A stretch of 64,000 nucleotides of DNA from Drechslerella dactyloides (GCA_020064725.1 JAGTWJ010000017.1:4092001-4156000); one strand, 5' to 3'. Counted from the stretch's first letter, positions 1 through 12,591 are shown. Notes: generated by a model from the letters alone, not told the origin. Numbers and translations: made by a program.

Positions 1-1479
1 TCCATGGAATTGAGTCGTCACGATCCGGCGCTCGCAGAGTTTGCTCGTCGGGACGAAAGCGGTCACCGAATTGGCAGCAACATCGGCCCAGAGGGCTTCC
101 AGTTGAAACGCGCGAGTAGTATTCGCAGTCTTCAACAGTCTGTAATTTCAGTGATCACCCGCCGTCGCCGCACCACACCGATATTGATGCGTGCCTCCCG
201 CGACAGATTCGAGGCAATGCGGAGAATCCAGCGTCATACCATAAGATTCAAACGGTGGACAGCGCTCCTCTCTGCTTTAATCGCTTTCTTATCACTCTGG
301 CTCCTCGGCGCGTTAGTGTTCATGATCGCGGAAAAGCACACGCAGAATCTAACGTACTTCCAGGCGATGTATTTCTGCTATGTTTCCATTCTCACCATCG
401 GTTACGGTGACTTGAGCCCGAGGAGCAACGCTGGCAAGGCATTCTTTCTGCTATGGAGCATCTGGTCCGTCCCTACCATCACCGTTCTAATCTCGAGCAT
501 GGGATCGACGGTCATCGAGCAATTCCAACAACAGAGCGAGCGTGTCGCAAAGTACACCATCCTGCCCAAGAAAGGCATTCGAATCCGCATGAAAGAGATC
601 GCCGGCGACGTGAAAGATACCGTTACAGACACCGTAAACACCGTTACAGACACCGTAACAGACATTGTTACAGGCGTCGTAGACGTCGTGGCCACCGCCA
701 CTGGCAATCAATCCGAGACTTCAGATGATAACGCGACAAGACCGCCCCTCTCGACAACCGGGTCCGGGAATCGCCGAAGCGCCGCTACCAGCGGCCGGCC
801 GACACTCGGGCGCATCCGCGAGGAAGGCGACGACGATGAAGACGACGATGAAGACGACGAAGACGAAGAACCCCGAAACCCGCTACCGCAAGACTATACA
901 TTCCAAGAGCTGCTCGTCGCGCTGACAGCCGCAATACGGTCGGTAGGGCGAGATGTCGCCCGGCATCCGCGCCGAGAATACGTATACGACGACTGGGTTG
1001 AGTTTACGCGACTGATACGCGCGTGCGAGATCGTGAAGCCACGTCGACTAAAGGGTATCAAACCCGGCGAGGAGATCTCGGACGACCAAGTTGACAGCGA
1101 CGAGGGATTCGTGCTCTGGGACTGGATCGGTGAGTAGAGTAGCGCAGTCGCAACTTCTATCCCTTTCAGCCGTAGTGCAACAGAGCAACCGCTTGGCCGC
1201 CCCGTCGATCCGATCCCTCCGCCGGCGGACGGCGAGAGTTAAGGTTGGCGCTACGTATGCAGTTGTAAGGCTAACTGTTTATTCCAACGTACAGGCGAAG
1301 ACAGCCCGCTGCTCCACGAGGGGAAGGAGCCGGCGTGGGTGCACAACCGACTGACGCGGGGTCTCGAATCGCTGGTGATCGACCATCTTCAGAGCATTTC
1401 GCTGAACGCGCCAGACTCGGATGAGGGATCCGACGACGGTGGCGGCCTCGAGATCAAACGTGCGTGCAAGGATATCTGA
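1..1479 (+). CDS. TOK1-like outward-rectifier K+ channel, 3' part (5' end outside window)
   Basis: Plasma-membrane two-pore-domain potassium channel. The reading frame is open from base 1, so the true start may lie upstream. Exons are 1-1129 and 1295-1479, with a GTGAGT donor, an ACAG acceptor and a 165-bp intron at phase 1; the joined frame stops at TGA 1477-1479. A transmembrane helix near 265-325 is followed by a pore loop with the selectivity filter TIGYGD (about 397-412) and a further helix, matching the second pore of the TOK family. The cytosolic tail has a T/V/D repeat (bases 611-690), an acidic run (bases 823-870) and ends GLEIKRACKDI. The first pore and most helices are missing only because of the window edge. 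Family assignment is firm; the ortholog name is inferred. Confidence 0.85.
619..658 (+). repeat. 19-bp tandem direct repeat inside the K+ channel tail
   Basis: The 19-mer ACCGTTACAGACACCGTAA occurs at 619-637 and again at 640-658 with a 21-bp period, that is seven codons. It encodes a Thr/Val/Asp heptad-like run. A 21-bp period keeps the frame, so copy number could change without breaking the gene. Confidence 0.8.
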
Positions 1480-4400
1480 GCTTTTTCCTAGTAGTCGTTA
1501 GTGTTGGCGGCGTTTTTCATACCAGGAGGCCAGTGTATAGGGGCTAGTTATAGCAATGGCCATGTCCCGTTCTGCTGGGACGATTGCCTATTGATGTGGC
1601 ATTTTATTAGCGTCATGACCATCCACCCACCTACATTTTACGATATTATTCTTACATATATGTACTTACTTACTTACTCATCCTATCGTTATTGAAATAA
1701 TCCTTGTTTAGGGATTACACAGCCGTAAAAATAAATAAGATTTATTAGTTCGATTCATGGTGTTGAAGAAGCATATCTTGGTTGAAAGCTTAGAGAACGA
1801 CATGCAAGAGTCATGTATAGCACGGCCTGAATACAGCTAAACCTCTACTAGTTAGACGCCAGCAACGTGCAGAGCGGTAGCCGCTACTGCAATGTATTTC
1901 GCAGTGTTCCGAATTCCTGTTTCGGTGGTGCGGTTCAGGTTGCTCATCCCAAGCGGAGCTCGACCTGACATACTACTTGAAACATTCAAAGCATCTTGGA
2001 TCAATCAATAATATTCACGATAACGTGTAGCTAGATTGGAGCGAGCCTATAATAGCGGCCTAGTCTATATTAAAAATTTCCACAATCTCCGACATTATAT
2101 CACCACTCTGTCCCAGTCACTCAATCTATAAGATAAATAATCATGAAAGTTGAGATTTCGTTGAAATCATGGATAAGGCCAGTGACGCAGGAGAATGGGA
2201 CGTTGGAACGAGCGGGGGGTGAGTGTCTTCTTGCATGAGAAGGGGAGAGGAGAGGAGGAGAGGAGGCTGGGTGAGGCTCTGTATCAATAGAAACCGTGTC
2301 AGACAGAATAGCGGAGTCGGCATGAATTATGTTACAGTTGAGCTTCAGTGTGAACAACCGCCTTTTTCTTTCAAGGCGATTAGGCCATATGCCTCGCTTG
2401 ATTCTAGAGTAGCTAACTAAGGAATGGTAATAACATATATACCGCCGCTTAGCTTAGTCCGTATAATTGTATATTAATGTATACACTTGCAATACATATT
2501 TTGTTATTATATAGGAAATCTTCGTTGTAAATTATAATATCACCTTGAACCAAGTCAACAATAGCCAGCTAGCTAATATTAGAACAAAGCTTACCGTATT
2601 ATCCTTTGTCTTTGATTCAGTAAGATATGTGTAGCTCTGCTTCGCCAGCGCCCACCTGCAAATATGCGGGTTAAGTCCGGTCGATCAATTGCGTTCAGTA
2701 ACTTAGCCTTTTATCTCTAAACTTTGATTGAGTGTGATCCCGGCAATAAAAGGTTAGTAACCACTTTTGTCAGGGCATTCGATTTTGAACGTCAGGATTT
2801 GTAGGCTGAAAGTCATTAACTTGACCCAGACACTATTTAGATTTGGTAGATCCATCGATTTCCAGATGAAATACTGAATGCCCCCAGCCCACCGGCATCT
2901 GGTAGAGTGAATATATGCATGTAAAGGATTTCGAAAGTTTGGGCGATATGACGTGAGTACGTCGTGAACCCTTCGTTGACGTGTAGCTTCTTTCCGTGAT
3001 CTTGCTATTGCGAATCTGTCGGGCCGAATGATTGCCGGAGCGGAAGACGAGAAGTCGCATAAAAAACCCCGACAGTGATGGCTGGCTACGTCTACTGGAT
3101 AGCAGGGGTGGTCTGTAGAGCGTTGGCTTGGTCTTTCTCGGAGTTTCGTTCCATTTTGGTTGTGAAGCTCTATATCGAGCGCGAGCTGGGTGTGCTTCTG
3201 TTGAATTTGCCTAATATTTGGGACGGGATCTTGAGCAGGACGCTCATTGATCTCCTTGCATCTAGTCGCAAATGGGGCAAAAGAGGCTAATCGCAAGCTC
3301 TACAAACGACTTGCTGCTCCGAAGGGCGAAGCCATCGAGACGACTAAGAGCAGGAGTCTCTACTGTTGAACTTGAGGCAAAGAACCCTTAAGGTTTCGCG
3401 CACACAGCATCGAAGCCGCACAGAGCATCAGGGGCAGTGATGATGGTGTAAGGAATCCACATGTTGAAAGTTTGAGGTATCAATATATCACTGTTAACAA
3501 ATCCAAATAACTTCCCCAGCACACCAAGACAAAGCGCAATACTCGGCCTTGTCGACCGGGTTGCGATCTTTTGTGCATATTTTGAGTAAAAATGTTCAAG
3601 ATTGTGACAGCTCATATGTATTTGTAAACGTGTATATATGTTGAATGTCCGATCTCTGGCAGCTCTGCCGTGAGGGAGAATGGGAGAAGCTTCTTCTTCT
3701 GCTTAGAATTTGCTCGACAACCTTCCTGCACGCGCCGTCTTCGACCAATTGTATCCAGGTGAGTGTCTGTCTAAGGAAGAGGCTTATCGAGAACATTGCC
3801 TTTGCTAGCTTCGGATTCCCTCGGTCTCCGCTTTGCCTGATATAGCAGGAGGTAAGCTGTATTAAAAGTCCGCTGTCGCACCAACTGATTTCTATGACAT
3901 TCAAATAAATCAGATATAGTGCCAGAAAAATAAATGATAGAGGGATGGCTATTGTTATTTACCCATGTGCTTATGGAACTGAACCCTGAGATCTTTGCTT
4001 GGCTATTGATAAAATCTGGGTTGCTGGGTACGCCCACCACATAAGCTTTAGAAATGAATGTACCACCCATTCTGCTGGTTGATGTGCTCATATGTTGTTC
4101 AATGTAGACCCTCCTGGGTCCATGAAGGGTTCGTCTGGAAATTCTGGGTAGACATCGAGAAGTTCGTTGTCGGCGACTTGATGGTCGGCGAACGCGAACC
4201 GTGCACTATTATCATAGAAATCGTCCAGGTCCCAGTATAATGCCAGCATGCAGTTGAGCAGCATGCTCTTCAGTGATGAGAGGGAAGCGAGACATGGCTA
4301 TAATTGCGATGAGGTCTCATGCGAGATAGTACCCAAAGCCAGTGTAGCTTCTGGTGGGTCTAACCCAGTGGTTGTGCGTACCACCCCCCACTGGGAGGGC

Positions 4401-5551
4401 CTGCCCTGAGACCAACAGGGAGGCTCAATTCGACTGCGGCGCGCAGTATGCATGAATATCAGACGCAGCAAGGCCTAGCCCCACTGATGCTGAAGATATA
4501 TAAATTATAAAATTGGTGTTGGGGCTCGTCTTGCAAGCCAGAATGCCATTGTTGGAGCCAAAATTGGTATTTCGAGAAAGTTCAGATCAGCCGGTACTTT
4601 TATATTTCTTTTCATCGTGTGCCTGGGTTGATGCGAGCCTTGGGCCTGGGCCTAGCACAACAAGGAAGCCATTCTAAGGTATGGGTGTTCTCTTATCGAA
4701 GATATTTAATTAGCATCAGAAAGTTACCCAGAGACTGTAGACAGCGGAACGACTGAGGAGAGATCCCAAGTGTGACAGTGTCATACATGTCAATATCATG
4801 ATATTCGGGAAGCAATACGACGTAGCTCAGCTACTTGAGATAATCGCAAGATCAACTCACCGACTAGCTAGCAGGCGTGAGGCTCGCCTTGTAGAATCCA
4901 ATGTATTTGACGGTGGTTCTGATTGTGTGATAGTTTATCGTCAGAATGTATCTTTGTCGACGGTATCAGAGTTGACCTGTATTATCGGTAGGTGTAGGTG
5001 ACTGGCGAGTTTAGCGTCAGCTCGATTCAAAACGGGGAAGACCACGATCGGAAGCTCACGCAGGAAACTGATGTATAGAAGAGTATCGAATATTAAATTG
5101 AGTATATAGAGCTAGGCAGGCTAGTATAGTGGTGCTTTTGTACGCGGCATGTAGCATGTAGTTGGATTATATAAGGAGGATAGTAAGATGTAATGTTGTG
5201 AAATGAAAGATGACAGCAGCAGCAGAGACGCTTCCACACGATTTTATACTCTATGGCATGTTCATGCATGCTGGCCGTGTGGGAATATTCGAGAACATGG
5301 GGCATGGAACGCACCGGAATATAATACACCACAATAGGGTACTATATCCAGAGCGTCTCGCCTGCTCCTCAGCTAGTCTTGTATTGCGGGCTCCTCCTCC
5401 TCAGCTCTCGTAAGGGCTAGCTAGATCAATAAAAGATAGATTTCCACTCTCATATCACCATTCCATATTCTATGCAATTATTATAAATTATATTATAGAG
5501 TATATACACAGCCTCCTATAATGCATGCATGACGCCCGACCATGGTGATAA
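1480..5551. other. 4-kb gene-poor, AT-richer stretch
   Basis: No gene can be supported here. Open frames are short, stop-rich and rarely start with ATG. The longest, on the minus strand at 2754-3296, matches no family I recognise. A purine-rich tract lies at about 2237-2272. The only coding-like trace is a C-terminal-exon-like frame at 4088-4297. Base composition is visibly more AT-rich than the flanking genes, consistent with decayed or RIP-affected accessory DNA, but no transposon terminus or target-site duplication was found by eye. Confidence 0.5.
4088..4297 (-). pseudogene. Possible remnant of a terminal exon (unknown protein)
   Basis: On the minus strand a 70-codon frame with no ATG runs from just after a TAG (4298-4300, which could equally be an intron end) to a TGA at 4088-4090. 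It is acidic and aromatic near its end (YWDLDDFYDNSARFAF, then a segment rich in E, P and F). This resembles C-termini of fungal regulatory proteins, but no domain is recognisable. Nothing convincing joins it upstream, so it may be a relic exon or chance. Confidence 0.2.
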
Positions 5552-6067
5552 TCAAAGACTCGCACTAACAACTCCAAGCTCCATAAAACACGTTAGATCG
5601 AGACCGCATTTCTCCCTCTCCCTACGTGCGGTCTCCTGATCCACGTAGAACACAAAACGCCCGGAATAATCTTCCTCCAACCGAAATATAACAGACAACG
5701 CGCCCCGGGAAAAATCAAGCTTGCGGACAATGTCGTCCACCTCCCGGATACTTATTATCCCCGGGAGGCTGACGAGACGCAAGCCACCGTCGTCCGCCAA
5801 CAGCGCCCAATCACCCTCGAACCGGCAGAGATACAATACCCCGCCGCCCTGTTCCAATTCCAGGTACTTTATCGGATTCGGGTCTACGCCTTGCCGTTCG
5901 AGTAGGATTGCAATGTTGGCCGGCCACTCGGAGATCTCTTCCCACCCGGATTCGGTGCAGAAAGAGCTGTCGCAACGCTCTGGAGACTCCGGCGTGTCTT
6001 GCGAGGCTAGCGTTGGGGCGCTATGGGGTGTTCCCGGGGAGGATGGGGATGAATCTGTCGTATGCAT
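5552..6067 (-). CDS. Hypothetical 171-aa protein, intact member of a local two-copy family
   Basis: Single-exon minus-strand frame of 171 residues from ATG at 6067 to TGA at 5552-5554. The first 40 residues are Ser/Pro/Thr-rich and probably disordered. A compact domain follows from GWEEISEWPANIA to FVFYVDQE, with alternating hydrophobic strands (VLYLCRFEGDWALLADDGG, LSVIFRLEEDYSGRF). No known family is recognised. The same domain order is seen in the decayed copy at 7220-8072, which supports this being a real protein. The ATG is the first in frame. It lies alone in gene-poor DNA, as expected for a lineage-specific gene. Confidence 0.6.
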   Translation of the reverse strand: MHTTDSSPSSPGTPHSAPTLASQDTPESPERCDSSFCTESGWEEISEWPANIAILLERQGVDPNPIKYLELEQGGGVLYLCRFEGDWALLADDGGLRLVSLPGIISIREVDDIVRKLDFSRGALSVIFRLEEDYSGRFVFYVDQETARREREKCGLDLTCFMELGVVSASL

Positions 6068-6956
6068 GGTGTGGAGCCGGTCTTGGGACAGACGCCGTCA
6101 TGAACCAAGAGGGTCGGTGGTGATTGTAAAAGGGAGGTTCCGGTTTACGAGACCGGTGATGGTATTTCGCCTGGCGAACAGATGGTTAGTCGGATATTTA
6201 GATCAGATCTGCAGATGAGGAGGGTACATACACTAAACCTTGATGAAGTCTTCGCCGGTTAAAGTATGGCAGTCCGGCTCGGGAGACAAGATGAAGTGGG
6301 TTCTCTTTTTTGGGGGGGTTAAAAGGTGATTGGGCGGGGGCCTCACCTCGTTATATAGTAGGGAAGGAGGAGCTGAACAACCTGTTCTTGGGGGGTTCTG
6401 GTCTACATATGTCAGTTTTTGAGCGAATATCTTGCAATAAAATTTCAACAGTGTCAGCAACTTTTGTACACGGTCTTCTGTAGTCTCGAGGCCAGACTTG
6501 TGCTTGTCTGCGAGGCCAGATGCTCAACAGCGAGCTGGCGGCCGGCTGGCCCCGAGACTAGGTTCTCCGGATAGAGATGGCCCAAATTTGCTACGCAGAA
6601 TACCAATCCCTCAGTTTTCATTGACGGATGAGTTCATTCTCCCCTCGATTTCTATGGTGAAATAGCAAAGGAAGTTCGGTTCCTTTCGAAGGATGCGAAT
6701 GCCCATTATATATTATAATAGCATTGATTTATCAGTATTGAATCGAAGTCTCCCATGCAGTCATCATTTCCATCCACCCAAGCAACTAAATTCCGGGCAT
6801 AAAATTCGTGCTCCATATGATCATATGAATCACATATATCTAGTATAGCTATACATCTTGCAAGCTTGGTCGAAAGGTACGAGGACAAGATTTAAGAGTC
6901 AGGTATACGTATAATAGGATTCATATTTTGCGAGTTACATCTTAATCCACACACAA

Positions 6957-7223
6957 TTATACAAAATGCCTAATATCCGTTCCGGCCGTGGCAAGTCGTG
7001 CTTGCAAACGTTTGAGTTTCGCGACGAGACCGTCGATGATAAATGAGAGAGTCGTTTTGAACCTACGGACAAGGTCCTGGTCTTCGGCGTCCATGCTTTC
7101 CAACTTCTCCTTGATCTTCTGTTGGCGTAGTGCTCTTCGCTTCATCATAGAAGCGGCTTTGCATTGTTCGTTGCGTCGGCGGTCCCAGAAAATGAACTCA
7201 ACGACGTCAATTTTGTAATCTAT
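6957..7223 (-). other. Open frame, 88 codons, basic helical (fragment or last exon)
   Basis: A minus-strand frame opens after a TAA at 7224-7226 and reads to a TAA at 6957. It encodes a charged helical sequence including FIFWDRRRNEQCKAASMMKR and a heptad-like end (FIIDGLVAKLKRLQARL). An internal ATG at 7148 would give 63 residues. It starts where the pseudogene at 7220-8072 ends, in another frame, so it may be the tail of the same broken locus or a separate small gene. Function unknown. Confidence 0.3.
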
Positions 7224-8072
7224 TTACATATTCTTCGGAACAATCCGAGTCGTTCGAAATCCCTCCGCTCCTGTCTCTTACGCATCGCCTCTTGGTCCTC
7301 CTCGTATCCGAGGTACTTCCCCTCGCAAATCACGTTGCCTGCATAACTTTCCAGCTCGCAGACAACATCTAGGCCCGCCTCCACTCACATCTACTTGCAG
7401 ACTAGCTCGTCCAGCTGCTCCAATGAAGACCCCGAGAAAGGATATCAGTCCCCAGTCGTGGCCATCGGCCAGGATGGCCCAGTCACCATCCACTTGGCAA
7501 AGGTATGTATAGTAATATACATTGTTCTCGAAGACATTTCTTTGTTTCGGGGCTTACTCCTTGTCTTCGAAGCAACTCTGCAATGTGATCCGGCCATTCT
7601 GTAACTTCTTCCCAGTCCCAGTCGCTAAAGGTCGGTCCGCAGCACCCCGATGCCACAGGCGCAGTAGTAAGAGGATGAACATCCCCGAGCATTTCCTGCA
7701 ACACCTCAAAAGGGTCGGACTTTCCTGTTGAACGTCGAATGTCATGGATATGACCAGGTCCTGCTCCCTCGGATGCTGCATGTGCGGGATGATCGCCTGA
7801 TCCTGATCCTCCCCGCACGTGTAGTGAGGGTATCTGGTCGGGACCTTCTCGTCCTGTTGGCGTGTTCCCAGCTCGCAGCCCTGACCAGCTCTACCTTCCG
7901 GGAAGACCTCTGAAGGGTCCGAAAGTCGCCGCTGTCCACCAGCGTCGTTCCCCAAGATATTTTGTCGGCTGCCCATTTTCCAATCCGGAGGCACGCCAGT
8001 CATCACCACGACGACGGGGGCGGAACTGTGTGTTTCTTCCTGGGTCGTAGGAAGACATGATAGGTCCTCCAT
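7220..8072 (-). pseudogene. Decayed relative of the 5552-6067 gene
   Basis: The minus strand carries the same domain as the 171-aa gene, broken across frames. WEEVTEWPDHIAELLRRQGV matches WEEISEWPANIAILLERQGV. It then shifts frame to QVDGDWAILADGHDWGLISF (compare FEGDWALLADDGGLRLVSL) and shifts again to LEQLDELVCK. In-frame TAG (7391-7393) and TGA (7385-7387) codons follow before CELESYAGNVICEGKYLGYE, which matches FRLEEDYSGRFVFYVDQE. A further shift near 7730 appears to separate an N-terminal part reaching ATG 8072. No intron of normal length repairs these breaks. It cannot make a full-length protein as sequenced. Confidence 0.65.
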
Positions 8073-9536
8073 TTCGGGGTTTTCCTAGAGCAATGTTAAC
8101 AACAATGAAAGTAAGATGTGGAATACTCAACACTTACTTCCAACCGCACCCAGCCCAGTTGCGAAAGGATTGCTGTTCTAAAGCCCAGCAGAGAGGGAGG
8201 GGTCACCGGCTGCCCGACTCGCAGGCGCTACAAAGCAGCCGATGACCCTATTGCCCCAGCAAGAGCAGCCCCCATGTGGTTCTCTTGCTGTCTGTGGTGC
8301 CAGCCACCACATGGGACTGGTGACGGCGTCGGTGGTGCACCCGGCAGGATGAGACGGGGAAGCCAGATGAAGAAATGGGGAAGAGGGAGAAACTGGAGAG
8401 AGGAGAGGAAGATGTAGAAGAGAAGGAGAAAAAGAGTCTCCGGGAGGGCAGCGACCGGCTTTATATAGTTTTTCCGAAATGGGTTATATATGGCTGCATT
8501 TACGTAAGCTGCGGTATTCAGCATTTATGACTGATTTGCGGCCTGTCCATTCATTTATGACGGTATTATAGCATATATATATTGAAGCGGCGAGCTGGTG
8601 TTTGATATGAGCTGGCGATCCCCCACGATCTGTATTCTGAACATATTTCGATCTACGTTTATATATATTTATATTTATAATTCGCAGATGCGCCAACCGA
8701 TTGATGTTACATAAGCAAGTAGAGCCACGGGAGGACTCCTGTCGATACACGCCTCAAATAGACTGCTGGATGGGTGTGGAAGCGCAGAATTCAATGGAAT
8801 CTTCTACACCCTTGATCATGACGATAGTGGCATCAAGATTCATAGAGAATCCTTATCTTATACCTAATATAATTGTGATCCCAAGATTTCCTCCCCGCTC
8901 TAACGTCAAGCTACCTGGGTAAGAAAGACGGACGGCACTCAAAATGCCTCAAGATCACGCCCACCGCACCAGGCAACGTGCAGAAATATTATATTGTAGG
9001 AAACATATCCGAGGTCGGGTCTCCTGTTGTATTTTGGGTCGTGCGTGTGGTGCCAAGACAGCATTTATTGAAAGGTCTTGAATATAAAATTCTTCGGTTT
9101 ATATTACGCCGACAGATTCGAACAAGTTGCCAGTCGGTCAATATATATTAATATGTGATAGCGGTATTCAAACGACCGGGTTCGACCCGGGATTCTAGGA
9201 TCTTCGGCCGGGTTTCTATATACAATTTATTACTGCATCGTCAACTATAGTTAACTCGGAGTACATTCACTATTCAGTCCGATGCCGTGTCATACTTAGC
9301 GGCCTCAACATGTATTCAAGAAAGAATTGATAGAAAATACAAAATCAATCCATCATGCATGATGACCGATTGCTAGCTATAGACATCACCAAAAAAGCTA
9401 ACAGACTGGCTAATGGTAAACCACGCTCCCAGACACGCCGCCAAATTGCCATCACAAGAAGAATAATGATAATACAAATCCCGAAGAAAACAAACACCGC
9501 CAGCCCACCATAGAATACAAGGAAGCCACCATCCAA
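8073..9536. other. Intergenic, no gene seen
   Basis: AT-rich in its second half, with TATA-like runs near 8577, 8660 and 9140. No frame shows domain structure or codon bias. The part next to 9537 is the likely 3' UTR of mcm10; a hydrophobic frame directly after that stop is listed under findings. Confidence 0.5.
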
Positions 9537-12233
9537 TCACGCCATCCCGAGAATCTCAAGATCATCATCGCTATCGTCACCCTCAATACTAATCTTCGGC
9601 AAACTCGCAAACGTAACCGTCTTCGAATCCCGCCGCGGTCTGCCACCCGCACCGGCACCAGCACCCTTCAACACTCCCTTCGTCGGCGACCCCGGCCGCT
9701 CCGCCTCGTGACTGCTACTACTGCTACTCTGCACGAGCGTCGGCGGCAGCCGCTTCACGGGACTGCGGCTCCTGCTGCGACTGCGGGCACCGCTGCCGCC
9801 GCCCCACCCAATCGTCGTCTGCCGGAGACCGCCCGTGCTCGTCAGCGCGACGTTCCGCTCCAGGTGCCGCCGCACGTCCGCCTGCGCCCAGCCAACGGGT
9901 CCGTCGTCGCCGTTCGCCTTGCGCGTGCGCTTATTCGCGCGTTCGTCAACCGGCGGTGGGGACGGTGAGTCGCGGCTCGTGGCCGTGATTTCCGCGGATT
10001 TCCGCTTCGATTTCACGGGTGACAGGGAAATGTTGGCGGCCGTCAGCCGCGCGGTGCTGGCGCGAAAGTCGTCGAGGAGAGCGGAGCGGGCGTCCGCGCC
10101 GAGGAGACGCCGCGTCGGGTCCGCTGGTGCGGAAGACGACGCGGACGGCGCCGGACGAGCCTGCTTTCCGCCCAGGGCGAGCTTTTTGCCGTCGGTATCG
10201 TCGAGGTTGGCTTTGAGGTAGTCCATGCCCGTGTTGGCGTTGCCGCCGGCGAGGAGGCTTTTCGCCAGGTCGCGCTCCTTCTCGCGCCGGGCGAGGGCGC
10301 GCTTCATGCGTTCGTCCTTCTCAGCTTGGTAGGACGGGTCGCCGGAGATGTCGTGGTCGATCAAGCGCGCCGTCGACACGCTCATCGAGTAGACGTTGCC
10401 GCCGCCGCCGCCGAGTCGCTGCGGGAGGTCGGGAACAGGACCGACGGGGAGGAGTCCGTCTTCCTTTTCCTGTCTTCCGCCGCGGAGAAAGTTGCGTTTG
10501 GGGCGGAGCCCCTGTCCCTTCCGCGGCGGGGAGTACAGCTTGCCGATGCTGTTGACCTCCATTCTGCCGGAGCGCACCTTTGATATCGTCTGTTCGACGT
10601 GGAAGTCGCAGAACTCGGTCCGGCGCTTATCGATCCAGGAGCCGCATTCCTTGCCGTCGCGCTTGCGGGCCTTGCAGGCGCCGAGGTCGCGCGCGACGCC
10701 GACTTCGAGCAGCGTGTCGTTGTTGTCGGAGAGGGTGAGGGAGAACTTGCCGGTGTCTTGGTTCCGAGGCTTCATGATGTTCGGGTTGAGGATTGCGAGG
10801 ACGGTGCCGACGCCGACGCGGTAGTACTTTTGGAACGCGCTGCCGAAGAAGAAGAGCTCCATCTCCCACTTGAGGTCGGTGATTTGCACGACGATGTACT
10901 TTCCGGCACCCTCTCGGGCGACGTCGCGGGGCTCGGATTTGGAGCAGACGATGGCCATGACGACCCAGTCGCCGGGGACGTCCGGGGGGTCATAGTCGGG
11001 CGAGTGGACGGTCTTGAGGAGGCGCGGGATCGGGAAGATTTCCTTCTCGTTGAGGTGGCGGGCGAGTTGGGTGTGGGGGATGATGCGGCGGGAGAGGTGC
11101 ATGCCGGAGAAGGAGTCAAAGCCAGCGCCGAGGTCCGCGGTTTCGGCGGCTTTCGTTTCCGCTGCGGCTTCGCTGCCGGGCCCGCTGATGGAACTCGGGC
11201 CTTCCAGCGGCTTGGGGGGTTCGGGCTCTTTGGGAGGTGCCGTCGCCCGCTGAGTCTGCAGTCTGGATCCAGTGGAGGACTGCATTGCATTCGAGGGACG
11301 GGATGGCGCAGTCGTCGACATGGCAGTAGGTGGATCTACCTGTGAAGATGCAGCCGTCCGCGCATCTTCAGCAGGCTCCAGATTCCAGCCCTTGCTTCGC
11401 AGCTTCTCGTTCTCTTTTGCCCGCGTCTCCTTCGCCTGGATGCCGGCTCTCTGCTCCGCTATCCTCTCCGAGAAGGTCTTCACCGGGGCGACCACCGCAG
11501 CTGCAGCCGCGGTCTTGTTCGAGAACGGGTTCGCGGTGTCCTTCGTTATGTTTCGCAGGGCATTGGCCGTGCTGGCCGTGCTCGACGCGAACTGCGGCTT
11601 CCGGGGCGGTTCAGCGATCAGATTCGTCATTCCCGGGGCGCGCTTAAGCGACACGTCGCGGGCTTTCAGGCCCTTGTCGATACCCAGGAGGACTCTCGAC
11701 GGCGACGGCGGCGGATTGGCGTCGGTGGTGAGCGTGTTCCGCTTGCGCGGCGACGGGCTGCCGGGGACCTGGACGTCCGGAGCGGTGCTTTCGAAGCTGG
11801 GCGGCGGAGGAGTGACGCGACCAGAGGTTGGATTGGGCCGTTCGGTGGTAGCGGCCGCCTTCCGCTTCTTGTCCTTCTGCAGGCGCTTGAGTTTGAGTTT
11901 CATTTCGATGGCTTTGAGTTGGAGTTGGAGGGCTTCTTCGTCCTCCTCGGACGTCGTGGCGTCGCTGTCGCTATCGCCATTGTCGAGGGCAGACGCGGCC
12001 GCACGACCGGCTCTTGTAGGGGAGACGTTCCTGGCGTTTCGGAGGGGGGAGGAGTGCAGCGGGTTCGTCGGCTTCTTGGGGGTCAGGCGGAGGACGTCCT
12101 TGGGCGACGCCGGCGGCCATTGCGTGGCCAGGTCTATGTATTCAGGAGTGTGTCAGTACGGCTATTGGGGAGATGCGGTCAAGGGACAGGGGTAGATAGT
12201 GAAGATAAAAAAAAAGGTACCATTGTTAGCCAT
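9537..12233 (-). CDS. mcm10: Mcm10 DNA replication initiation factor
   Basis: Nuclear replication factor that loads with the CMG helicase and links it to DNA polymerase alpha. Exons on the minus strand are 12233-12221 (ATGGCTAACAATG) and 12133-9537, with a GTACCT donor and CATAG acceptor at phase 1, giving 869 residues starting MANNDLATQWPP. The N-terminus is acidic and predicted coiled (EEDEEALQLQLKAIEMKLKL). An OB fold (about residues 380-480) is followed by the diagnostic Mcm10 zinc finger near 490-520: CKARKRDGKECGSWIDKR, then CDFH. The C-terminal third is basic and disordered, with an SRSRSRSP run and an acidic end (GDDSDDDLEILGMA). Without the first mini-exon an internal ATG at 11903 would be used, losing 81 residues. 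It diverges from the RNase H2B gene. Confidence 0.93.
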
Positions 12234-12591
12234 GACGGCAGCGGCGATACGAGATCACGATCTCGACGAGAGAGAGATGATATCGCGACTCATCCACGTG
12301 TACTTGGTGACAAGATGTAATTCCTAAAAGACGGCGCGTGACCGGCCGGTCGTGCGCGGATTTATGCTTTTCGCAAAAGGGTGCAGGGCTGGCGACGAGA
12401 CGAGACGCGGATGCGGATGAGATGCAGATGAGATGAGATGAGGCTCCGGCAGCACAAGATTTGGATTATAATCTGTTGTAAAGCGGCAGCTGCTTCCGTG
12501 TGGATTCGGCCCTCGTCTGCGGGAAATGCGACCCCGCGAGACGGGCAGGAGGCAGCGAGCGGCCTGGGCGAATGGGCCGGGTATCGTGGCC

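Noticed and set aside
2754..3296. 180-codon minus-strand frame in the gene-poor region
   Set aside because: No recognisable family, no codon bias, overlapped by other frames of similar quality.
9171..9197. CCGGGTTCGACCCGGG, a T-arm-like palindrome
   Set aside because: No anticodon arm, D-arm or acceptor stem around it.
10599..11345. 248-codon plus-strand frame
   Set aside because: Antisense shadow of mcm10 in GC-rich coding DNA.
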